From NCBI RefSeq assembly GCF_025566965.1, contig NZ_JAOQJL010000003.1, positions 1 to 64,000 of the forward strand: a DNA stretch of 64,000 nt, written 5' to 3'. Below, in pieces: positions 7,575-14,285 of the stretch (positions within the stretch are counted from its first letter, which is position 1; the number at the start of each line of letters is the position of its first letter). The notes below the pieces were generated by a model. That model was given only the letters and a program-made list of their open reading frames with translations. It ran no database searches and was not told the DNA's origin. The position numbers and the translations under genes are program-made. The DNA is from Blautia_A ammoniilytica (lineage in GTDB: Bacteria; Bacillota; Clostridia; Lachnospirales; Lachnospiraceae).

Positions 7575-9366
7575 CTTTCATTCCTCCTGTTTTCAATACG
7601 ATACCTTCAAATGCTTTCAAAGATAATTTTATACTTCCCCGGCAGGGAATCATGTCTTCATTAAAATATTTTGTGTTTACCAGCTTTTCTGCCTCATAAC
7701 TTTCGCCAGTCAAAAGATTCTTATACCTGGCAATTTCCAGAACAGGAAGCCGCACCTCATATTCCTCTTCTGTCCCATTCATAAGAACGTAAATCTGCTG
7801 ATTTTCTGACTGACATAAATACCCATATATCATTTTTTTACATACAAGTGGTATAATGTTTCCTGTTCGTAGACAGGAATATGATTTTCGGATACTAATT
7901 ATTTTTTTATAAAAAGATAATACTTCCGTGTTTTGTTTTTCTTTTTCCCATTCCATGCATCTTCTACAATCAGGATCATTATCACCATTTAAGCCAATTT
8001 CATCACCATAATAGATGCTTGGAGCTCCTGGAAAACACATCTGGAACAAAGCGGCCAGCTTCAATCGGCGAATATCACCTTTACAGTTCCATAAAAACCG
8101 TTCCGTATCATGGCTGTCTAATGGCTGGAAAAGTGCTTGTCTGATTTCTTCCGGATAATGAGAACGCATCTGGCAAATCCTGTGATTAAACATTTTTGCA
8201 TCAATACTGCCCCTGGCAAAAAAATCTCTCACACTATCCCGAAATACATAATTCATGATACTATCTACGGATTTTCCATCTAGCAATGAAAACCCGTCTC
8301 CCCATGTTTCTCCCAAAAGGAGACAATCCGGATACGCTGATTTAATTCTGTATCTGATTCTGGCCCACAAAGAGGGATCAATTTCATCAGCTACATCCAG
8401 GCGCCATCCATCAATATGATATTCGTTCAGCCAAAAGGCCATCACATTGTAAATATATGATTGCACTTCCGGATTTGCTGTATTCAATTTGGGCATGTAT
8501 CCATAATCTCCAACACATTCATAATCCGCATCGGTTTCAGATACTTCTACAGGAAATCTCTTGATATAAAACCAGTTACAATACCGTGATAATTCCTGTT
8601 TTTCAATTACATCCTGAAACGGAGCAAAATGAATGCCACAGTGATTGAATACTCCGTCAAGAATGATTTTTAACCCATATTTATGACAGGTCTCAACCAG
8701 TTCCCGGAATGTTTCCTTTGATCCAAACGAAGGATCGATCTCCAGATAATCCGTTGTAGCATATTTGTGATTAAAATCCCCTTTAAATATAGGAGTCAGA
8801 TACAGGCATTCTACTCCAAGAGAATCCAGGTATTCCAATTTTTCCAAGATTCCTGCCAAATCTCCGCCCATATAATTCTCTCTATTAGGAGCAGTTCCCC
8901 ATTCCTGGCATCCGGGAGGATTATTAGAAGGATTTCCGTCAGCAAAACGTTCCGGGAAAATCTGATAGTAAATCACACCTTTCGCCCATTCAGGAATTTT
9001 TAAAACATTAGTTTCATTTGCATAGAGAAATTCATAAAAACCATCTCTGGGTTCATTTTCACTGGTGTCCCATGCATTCTGAAAATAAAGCTTTCCTGTG
9101 TTGTCAATCAACCTGAAATAATATTTCAAATATCTTAACGTATCTGTTGTAATCACTTCAGCTGTAAAATGGTCTCTCACTTCATCTCTGATCACACGCT
9201 GCATAGGATAACTGCTGATTTTCTCCGGTGCAGTTCTTGGGAAAACCAGCAATTCACAGGTTTTGATATCACCAGCCGCGGCATGTATCGTCACCACTAA
9301 TCTCTTTCTGCTGGCAAGATACACATCTGGATAGCCTGCGTGATGTTGTACTGCCGGTATATTCAT
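7558..9366 (-). CDS. GH13 alpha-glycosidase (cyclomaltodextrinase/neopullulanase type)
   Basis: 602 residues. An N-terminal beta domain of about 120 residues precedes the GH13 barrel. Conserved blocks are ILDGVFNHCG (region I), GWRLDVADEI with the nucleophile Asp (II), LLGETWGD with the acid/base Glu (III) and QPLDSHDTERF (IV). There is no signal peptide, so it likely cleaves imported maltodextrins or cyclodextrins in the cytoplasm. It sits between lacI and the binding-protein gene, and GGAG lies before the ATG. Exact substrate range cannot be read from sequence. Confidence 0.92.
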   Translation of the reverse strand: MNIPAVQHHAGYPDVYLASRKRLVVTIHAAAGDIKTCELLVFPRTAPEKISSYPMQRVIRDEVRDHFTAEVITTDTLRYLKYYFRLIDNTGKLYFQNAWDTSENEPRDGFYEFLYANETNVLKIPEWAKGVIYYQIFPERFADGNPSNNPPGCQEWGTAPNRENYMGGDLAGILEKLEYLDSLGVECLYLTPIFKGDFNHKYATTDYLEIDPSFGSKETFRELVETCHKYGLKIILDGVFNHCGIHFAPFQDVIEKQELSRYCNWFYIKRFPVEVSETDADYECVGDYGYMPKLNTANPEVQSYIYNVMAFWLNEYHIDGWRLDVADEIDPSLWARIRYRIKSAYPDCLLLGETWGDGFSLLDGKSVDSIMNYVFRDSVRDFFARGSIDAKMFNHRICQMRSHYPEEIRQALFQPLDSHDTERFLWNCKGDIRRLKLAALFQMCFPGAPSIYYGDEIGLNGDNDPDCRRCMEWEKEKQNTEVLSFYKKIISIRKSYSCLRTGNIIPLVCKKMIYGYLCQSENQQIYVLMNGTEEEYEVRLPVLEIARYKNLLTGESYEAEKLVNTKYFNEDMIPCRGSIKLSLKAFEGIVLKTGGMKDEKKQ

Positions 9367-9407
9367 TTTTTCTCCAATTCCGCATTGGTTTTGATATACT
9401 TTCGTTA

Positions 9408-10403
9408 TTATACATTTTGAGTAGAAGCTCTTACAATTAACTCTGTAGAAATCAGGTTCTCTCTTTGTATATAATCTTGATCTTTTATTTTATTGATCAA
9501 AACCTCTGCTGCCATTTCCCCAAGCTTGTAGGTATCGATATCCACTACGGTAAGTGGCGGATCCATATATTCAGCAAAGGGATAATTATCAAAAGTTACG
9601 ATTCCAATTTCCTTGGGTACCTGTTTTCCAATTTTCTTCATAGCCTGCAGTACGTGAAAAGCAATTATATTGTTAGAACATAAAAACGCGTCTACATTTT
9701 CCTGTTCTGTTGCTTTTATAATTTTTCTTTCCAGTTCTTCCTTATTCTTCTCCTTGAAAATAATACAGGTATCTTTTTTATCCAAAGCTTTCTCATAACC
9801 CTGGATTCTTCGTTTGGTAAACATGGCATCCAGATCATCTGCTGCATAAGCAATCTTTTTATAGCCACAGTTAATCAAATGCTCAACTGCTTTTACGCTT
9901 CCCTGGAAATTGTCCATATCTACCCAGTTCATAGTTTCATTTTTTTCCGGTTTTTCTCCCATTACTATCCATGGAATATTTTCATTTTTCAGGGCTGATA
10001 AAATATTCTGGTTCAATTCTGAAGCAGTCAGAATTAACCCATCCACTCTGTGTCCAAAAATCAGTTCACATGCCGGAGAACTTTTTTCTTCCACATCATT
10101 TGTGATCAAAAGACTGTAACCGTTTCTCTGTGCTACTTTTTCCATTGCATAAACACTTCGTGTGAAAAAGGTATTGGCAAATGCATTCTCATTGTCAGCA
10201 TCTACAACTAATCCAATCGTAAGAGATTTTCCTTTCGCAAGGTTTCGTGCAAGGCTGTTGGGATGATAATTAAGCTCTTTCATTGCTTTATAAACTTTAT
10301 TTTTCATCTCATCTGAAATAGGTGCTGTTCCATTAATCACTCTTGATACAGTTGATTGAGAAACTCCCACTTTTTTTGCGATATCATTTAATGTTGCCCT
10401 CAT
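9408..10403 (-). CDS. LacI-family transcriptional regulator of the maltodextrin-type operon
   Basis: 331 residues from the ATG at 10403; a second ATG at 10409 touches the GGGAGG site directly, so the inner start fits better. The helix-turn-helix reads TLNDIAKKVGVSQSTVSRVING, with the hinge helix at YHPNSLARNLA, then a periplasmic-binding-protein-like sensor domain. It is the first gene of its own operon and probably represses it through the ATGCAAGCGGTTGCAT sites upstream, releasing when a malto-oligosaccharide binds. Confidence 0.93.
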   Translation of the reverse strand: MRATLNDIAKKVGVSQSTVSRVINGTAPISDEMKNKVYKAMKELNYHPNSLARNLAKGKSLTIGLVVDADNENAFANTFFTRSVYAMEKVAQRNGYSLLITNDVEEKSSPACELIFGHRVDGLILTASELNQNILSALKNENIPWIVMGEKPEKNETMNWVDMDNFQGSVKAVEHLINCGYKKIAYAADDLDAMFTKRRIQGYEKALDKKDTCIIFKEKNKEELERKIIKATEQENVDAFLCSNNIIAFHVLQAMKKIGKQVPKEIGIVTFDNYPFAEYMDPPLTVVDIDTYKLGEMAAEVLINKIKDQDYIQRENLISTELIVRASTQNV

Positions 10404-10453
10404 ATGCATCCTCCCTGATATAAGATTATTCTTCTGATCTTTATGTAATCATG

Positions 10454-10477
10454 ATTTTGGTGTTTTGACACCAAAAT
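10454..10477. repeat. 24-bp perfect palindrome in the lacI leader (R2 fragment)
   Basis: Arms of 10 bp (ATTTTGGTGT/ACACCAAAAT) around TTTG. Together with the flanking TCATGATTACA it matches the first hairpin of the R2 element in the hisZ leader. It sits in the transcribed leader of the lacI operon. Confidence 0.7.
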
Positions 10478-10511
10478 TATATTCTTGAATTAACCCTGTT
10501 GTTTTATCGTT

Positions 10512-10540
10512 ATTATAATCTTATATCCAGCATTATGCAA
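10512..10540 (-). promoter_or_regulatory. Promoter of the lacI-GH13-transport operon
   Basis: On the minus strand TTGCAT (10535-10540) and TATAAT (10512-10517) are 17 bp apart. The -35 box is the end of the first LacI-type operator, so repressor binding would block RNA polymerase directly. Confidence 0.75.
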
Positions 10541-10550
10541 GCGGTTGCAT
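10535..10550. promoter_or_regulatory. LacI-type operator O1
   Basis: ATGCAAGCGGTTGCAT, a LacI/GalR-type dyad with a central CG, overlapping the -35 box of the operon promoter. Confidence 0.8.
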
Positions 10551-10596
10551 TCCATAGTAAAAAAATTTTGGCATGACCTCCTTTCATCTTTTTGTT

Positions 10597-10612
10597 ATGC
10601 AAGCGGTTGCAT
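10597..10612. promoter_or_regulatory. LacI-type operator O2
   Basis: Identical 16-bp copy of O1, 62 bp upstream of it, near six helical turns, which suits looping between bound repressors. Confidence 0.8.
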
Positions 10613-10639
10613 AGTTTGGTAATTATATACGCCTTCGTT

Positions 10640-10655
10640 ATGAAAGCGCTTGCAT
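10640..10655. promoter_or_regulatory. Third LacI-family site, cre-like
   Basis: ATGAAAGCGCTTGCAT. It resembles O1/O2 but also matches the CcpA cre consensus (TGAAAGCG core), so it may be where catabolite control enters. Confidence 0.65.
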
Positions 10656-10730
10656 TAACTATGCTTTATTAATACCACTTCTTATCAGAAATGTCAATTC
10701 AATTTTAAAAGAAACTGATATTTTGTGTAT

Positions 10731-10750
10731 TCTACACAAATTCATGCTCT
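10731..10750. repeat. Palindrome TTTGTGTA-ttc-TACACAAA
   Basis: A perfect 8-bp dyad with a 3-bp spacer between the third LacI-type site and the R2 element. A possible operator or DNA hairpin; no partner identified. Confidence 0.5.
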
Positions 10751-10758
10751 TATTATTG

Positions 10759-10832
10759 TGATACCAGGATTGTGGGAGTGCATAGCACGAAACAGTCCGT
10801 AGGTATCATAGCCTCGGGCTTTTGTCCGAGGC
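10759..10832 (-). repeat. R2 two-hairpin element, copy 1
   Basis: Outer stem TGATACC/GGTATCA (10759-10765, 10802-10808) enclosing GGATTGT/ACAGTCC (10767-10773, 10792-10798), next to hairpin GCCTCGG/CCGAGGC (10811-10832). The core is nearly identical to the copy at 32088-32160 on the plus strand. Confidence 0.75.
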
Positions 10833-10864
10833 ATCATTTTCTAACATACTTAAGTATGATTCAG

Positions 10865-10908
10865 AAAAATACAGAGCAGTTATACAAAATATGTGTAACT
10901 ACCCTGTA
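10865..10908 (-). terminator. Terminator of the decayed surface-protein gene
   Basis: Imperfect long hairpin TACAG...CTGTA (10870-10908) followed on the minus strand by TTTTTC, 46 bp after the pseudogene stop. Confidence 0.6.
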
Positions 10909-10953
10909 TTTGGTGAGTTTTCTCCTGTGTTTCAAGGGAAAACAATAATTCTG

Positions 10954-11571
10954 TTATCTGTTATATCTTTTCTTTTTGCTTACAATTGCTGTGCTGATGG
11001 CTACACCGGCACTGGCAATCAACATAGCAAACCATAAAGGCACATTACTGGTATCACCTGTTTGGGGAATGGTGGTCTTTTCTGCTTTGGAGCTTGCTGT
11101 ATCGCTTGTTTTAGGACCTTCCGTTTCACTTGTTATTGGTTTTTCCGTTTCTTCTGTATTCGGCTTGTTTTCGCTGGGGGTTATGGTCGGCGCAGGTTTA
11201 CGCTTCCAGGTCGCTTCATATGTTGCATTTCGTCTGTTATATCTTCTTCTGTTTTACTTTCTCCTGAATTACCCTCTTCTGCACTACTTTCTTCTGTACT
11301 GCATTCTCCTGTTTTGCTTTCGTCTTTTATGCTTTCGTCTGCTTTGCTTTCGTCTGTTACACTCTCTTCGGTTCTGTTTTCTCCCGGTGTACTTTCCTGC
11401 TTTGACATCTAAGTCTTTTCTGCTATGGTATCCTTATCTTCCGCAGCAACCGTAGTATCCTCAGTTGCAAATGCTGTTGCAGGCATCACAGACAACAACA
11501 GGCAGCCTGTGAGCAAAACAGACAAGCGCCGGACCTTTCCCTTCTTTCTTCTTTCTTTTTTCATTTTTCAT
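10954..11571 (-). pseudogene. Decayed sortase-anchored surface protein
   Basis: Three fragments on the minus strand make one broken gene. From 11564 or 11571 a signal peptide (VRRLSVLLTGCLLLSVMPA, then TAFATE) runs in frame to a TAG just before 11408. The same frame continues as a Ser/Glu/Asp-rich stretch (11181-11408). A frame change then leads to YEATWKRKP, reminiscent of InlB/Flg_new repeat ends, a Thr/Pro/Glu linker, and a sorting signal: IPQTGDTSN, a hydrophobic span, KKKRYNR and a stop at 10954. The middle of the original protein is probably deleted. Confidence 0.7.
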
Positions 11572-11697
11572 AACCAGCCACCATTCTTCCTTTCATTCAT
11601 AGCTATACTTTTTTGTCTACTCTAATTATAGCATTAGCTCTGCTGGTTGGAAAAATGTTTTTTAGAGGTTGTTATGTAAAAAGAAAAAATATTTCAC

Positions 11698-12393
11698 TTA
11701 TCTCTTAATCTGTCCATAATAGGCATTATTGCCATGCTTCCTGTAATAATGCTTATCCTGCAGTTCCTGGGGTGCCGGTTTTACATGCGGATTGATCAGC
11801 TCACAACGACACGCCATCTTAGCAACTTCCTCAAGCACAACAGCATTATGCACGGCTTCATGAGCATCCTTACCCCAGGTAAAAGGTCCGTGATTCTTGC
11901 AGAGCACAGCAGGTACAGCTTCATAATCAAGTTGTTTGAAATGCTCTGCGATCAGAACACCTGTATTTTTTTCATAAGCTTCATCGATTTCCTCTTTTGT
12001 CAGGTTACGCACACATGGAACCTCTCCATAAATATAATCTGCATGTGTTGTACCATAGCATGGAATGGATCTGCCGGCCTGAGCCCAGCTGGTTGCCCAC
12101 TCAGAATGTGTGTGCACGATTCCTCCGATATTCGGGAATTCATTATACAAAACCACATGTGTAGGAGTATCAGAAGAGGGATTATATTCACCTTCTACTT
12201 TATTTCCATCAAGGTCAACTACTACCATGTCTTCTGGCCTTAGCTTATCATACTCTACACCACTGGGCTTGATTACAAAAAGTCCTTTTTCACGATCAAT
12301 ACCACTAACATTACCCCAGGTAAAAGTGACCAATCCATATCTGGGAAGATCCATATTTGCTCTGTAAACTTCTTCTTTTAATTTTTCAAGCAT
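11698..12393 (-). CDS. araD: L-ribulose-5-phosphate 4-epimerase
   Basis: 231 residues from the ATG at 12393 (AAGGAG 8 bp upstream), the same length as the Escherichia coli enzyme. Class II aldolase/epimerase family: GNVSG and KPSGV phosphate-binding loops, zinc ligands in VHTHSEWA and a third His in KNHGPFTWG. It converts L-ribulose 5-phosphate to D-xylulose 5-phosphate, joining arabinose use to the pentose phosphate pathway. It stands alone here, with no araA or araB beside it, behind its own promoter and a candidate operator. Confidence 0.95.
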   Translation of the reverse strand: MLEKLKEEVYRANMDLPRYGLVTFTWGNVSGIDREKGLFVIKPSGVEYDKLRPEDMVVVDLDGNKVEGEYNPSSDTPTHVVLYNEFPNIGGIVHTHSEWATSWAQAGRSIPCYGTTHADYIYGEVPCVRNLTKEEIDEAYEKNTGVLIAEHFKQLDYEAVPAVLCKNHGPFTWGKDAHEAVHNAVVLEEVAKMACRCELINPHVKPAPQELQDKHYYRKHGNNAYYGQIKR

Positions 12394-12506
12394 ACTCGTT
12401 CTCTCCTTTTCACACAACGTAAGCCATCGTTTCCGGTAAATACATGGTTATCTTGGAAATCCTGCTCCAAAAAAATTCAACATCTTTTCACCTCGTCTCA
12501 TATCTT

Positions 12507-12521
12507 CAAGTAAAGTACTTG
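12507..12521. promoter_or_regulatory. Candidate operator at the araD start site
   Basis: CAAGTAAAGTACTTG, a 6-bp dyad with 3-bp spacer at the predicted +1. An AraR-like site is possible but the match to known AraR boxes is only loose. Confidence 0.4.
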
Positions 12522-12527
12522 TTATAT

Positions 12528-12556
12528 ACTATATCAGTTACTGCTTTTTCAGACAA
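12528..12556 (-). promoter_or_regulatory. araD promoter
   Basis: TTGTCT (12551-12556) and TATAGT (12528-12533), spacer 17 bp on the minus strand, with about 130 nt of leader to araD. The rest of the 12557-12890 gap shows no convincing gene. Confidence 0.6.
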
Positions 12557-12888
12557 GACTTTGTAATACTGGATATGACTTAATCCATAGAAAAACAAAA
12601 AGTTAAATACAGAACGTTCTTATTCATCGCCACCAATGGATTTCTGTTACAAGAAGCAATACAATACTAAGAATCAAGATGGGCACCCTGAATTTCACTA
12701 TTTTCTTCCCCAATTTTACCATCATAAAATTTTCACTTCCTTTTATATTTGTCTATATTTTTCTTGATTATATCTTAGGCTTTCTCTTAACAACAACAAA
12801 CAATCCCCCTGTTTTGTTAAAAAACCAGACAAATATATATGGTTTTCCTAATAAAAATATTTCCGATCAACCTGCTTTTTGTGTCTGA

Positions 12889-12920
12889 CATAAAAAGAGC
12901 CGCTGTGTTTTTACAGCGGC
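12889..12920 (-). terminator. Terminator after the isochorismatase-family gene
   Basis: On the minus strand GCCGCTGT-aaaaac-ACAGCGGC is followed by TCTTTTTATG, 18 bp past the stop codon. A clear rho-independent terminator. Confidence 0.9.
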
Positions 12921-12937
12921 CTTCCAATTCTCTCATA

Positions 12938-13453
12938 TTATATTACTTTTATCTGGCAAACCTTCATAGCCTCCAGCGCCTGTTCATGGCTCTTGGGCGT
13001 TACGCCTGCACAGCAAAGGGAATCCACGATAATTGGCACCTCCGGCAAAAATGCTTTCAGCAGCATAGCATTGGAGATCACGCAGATATCTGTACAAAGA
13101 CCAACCAGGGTAATACTGTGGATAGTCTGGGATTTATGAAATTCCTTTAGAACCTTTCCTAATGTTTCGCTGCCAAAAGTTGGCTTGTCAATTGGGCCTG
13201 ATTCCAGAAGCTCTGCGATCTCATCCCTGATCTCCCAGCCGTATGTTCCCCGGATGCAGTGCTCCACAGGAAGCATTCTTCCCTCCTGGGTCTGAAGATA
13301 ATCACCGCTGTGAGTATCTCTGGTCGCCAGCACCAGACCGTTGAAATTCTTTATCTTGTCCACCACATTAGGCACGATTGCTTCCGCCTCTGGCGTGCCA
13401 AGGGCTCCGTCAATAAAATCATTCTGCATATCGATCACAACTAAAATGTCCAT
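12938..13453 (-). CDS. Isochorismatase-family cysteine hydrolase (nicotinamidase-like)
   Basis: 171 residues from the ATG at 13453; GGAGG lies 6 bp upstream, whereas an ATG two codons earlier touches it. The Asp-Lys-Cys triad is visible: VVIDMQNDF, IDKPTFGS and GLCTDICV. Metal-ligand-type residues lie around TRDTHSGDY. Enzymes of this fold include nicotinamidase (NAD salvage) and isochorismatase. The length and VGLCTDICV block favour a nicotinamidase-like amidohydrolase, but the substrate is not certain. It is 67 bp downstream of the PH-domain gene and probably cotranscribed. Confidence 0.85.
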   Translation of the reverse strand: MDILVVIDMQNDFIDGALGTPEAEAIVPNVVDKIKNFNGLVLATRDTHSGDYLQTQEGRMLPVEHCIRGTYGWEIRDEIAELLESGPIDKPTFGSETLGKVLKEFHKSQTIHSITLVGLCTDICVISNAMLLKAFLPEVPIIVDSLCCAGVTPKSHEQALEAMKVCQIKVI

Positions 13454-13520
13454 ATTCATCCTCCGTGTTTCACATGCCATACCAGATACCATATAATTTC
13501 TGGAAATGATGTCTGCTACC

Positions 13521-13916
13521 CTATCTGCAGCTATCTGTCTGGGCCATTTTGCTGATGCCCGGATTGCCGTCAAGATGCTGTGTATTCAATGTTTTTCTTT
13601 TCAGTCTTTCCTGCTCAGACTGTTTCAGGATGTAATCCTTGATTTCTTTTGCGTGTTTGATATGCAGCAGTTTAAGATCCGGATCTGTTACATCTCCGGT
13701 AAAGCAATGAATGGTGCCAAGCCCAAGCATCCGCTCAAACAGGCGGGTCTCAAGACGAACATCAATCACCTTATATAAATAACAGTCATTCTCTTCTTTT
13801 TTTAATAAACCTGAATCTACAGTTATGATCTCATCTGTTACAGTATAAGAAGTAAAAGTCCATGGTAAGCCCAAAAACAACAAGGAACGCTTTTTTTCTT
13901 TGTAAGTCATAGTCAT
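13521..13916 (-). CDS. PH domain-containing protein (bacterial PH, YdbT-like)
   Basis: 131 residues with an AAGGAAGGGAGAT site before the ATG at 13916. Residues 20-95 read as a bacterial PH domain: FTSYTVTDEIITVDSGLLKK, YLYKVIDVRLETRL, then LGLGTIHCFTGD. These small DUF304-type proteins are usually membrane-linked or cytoplasmic with unknown ligands. No membrane segment is present. The C-terminal 35 residues are polar and low in predicted structure. Function unknown. Confidence 0.75.
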   Translation of the reverse strand: MTMTYKEKKRSLLFLGLPWTFTSYTVTDEIITVDSGLLKKEENDCYLYKVIDVRLETRLFERMLGLGTIHCFTGDVTDPDLKLLHIKHAKEIKDYILKQSEQERLKRKTLNTQHLDGNPGISKMAQTDSCR

Positions 13917-13990
13917 ATCTCCCTTCCTTTGCCATTGATTTCATCATGTAAATCTAAAAAACAGATGCATCACTGCACCCAAAAGCATAT

Positions 13991-14035
13991 CGTAACGGTT
14001 CATTACCCTTACAATTACCTTCTGAATAGTTACAG
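13991..14035 (+). repeat. R3 hairpin repeat, copy 1
   Basis: Matches 53746-53793 over its whole length, starting CGTAAC and ending TGAATAGTTACAG around a conserved TACCCT(T/C)ACA(A/G)TTA centre. It lies between the divergent PH-domain and nrdD genes. Confidence 0.7.
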
Positions 14036-14170
14036 CAAATCAATGAATCAGTAAAAATGTACCTTATTTTTGATGAACTGTCAATGCCCGCTGTATAAGC
14101 TCCAATGTTTTTTGTGAGTATTGCTATATTATCACCTGAATTTTCGTAAAGGATTCTTTGCGATTTAGGC

Positions 14171-14198
14171 TTGACTTTTCTCTGAAAACCTGTAATAT
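14171..14198 (+). promoter_or_regulatory. nrdD promoter
   Basis: TTGACT (14171-14176) and TAATAT (14193-14198), spacer 16 bp. A second possible pair, TTGCCA (14228) with AATATA (14251), overlaps the NrdR-like boxes. Confidence 0.5.
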
Positions 14199-14214
14199 AG
14201 ATATTGCAACATTT

Positions 14215-14260
14215 GCACTATATTTAGTTGCCAATCAGACAATTATACACAATATATAGG
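14215..14260 (+). promoter_or_regulatory. Pair of NrdR-like boxes
   Basis: GCACTATATTTAG (from 14215) and ACACAATATATAGG (14247-14260) resemble the ACACTATAT-type NrdR box. Their centres are about 31 bp apart, three helical turns, the usual arrangement upstream of ribonucleotide reductase genes. Confidence 0.6.
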
Positions 14261-14285
14261 TATATGAAAGAAAGGAAGGGAAAGC

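Noticed and set aside
10767..10798. Hammerhead-like ribozyme (GAAAC next to a stem)
   Set aside because: The required CUGANGA core is missing, and the related copy at 32127-32156 does not keep GAAA.
10976..11625. Plus-strand frames of up to 159 codons, rich in Leu/Ser/Phe
   Set aside because: They mirror the acidic Ser/Glu repeats and sorting signal of the minus-strand pseudogene; no ribosome site or family features.
12679..12888. 69-codon plus-strand frame with hydrophobic start
   Set aside because: AT-rich gap sequence without a ribosome site; it ends in the terminator of the opposite gene.
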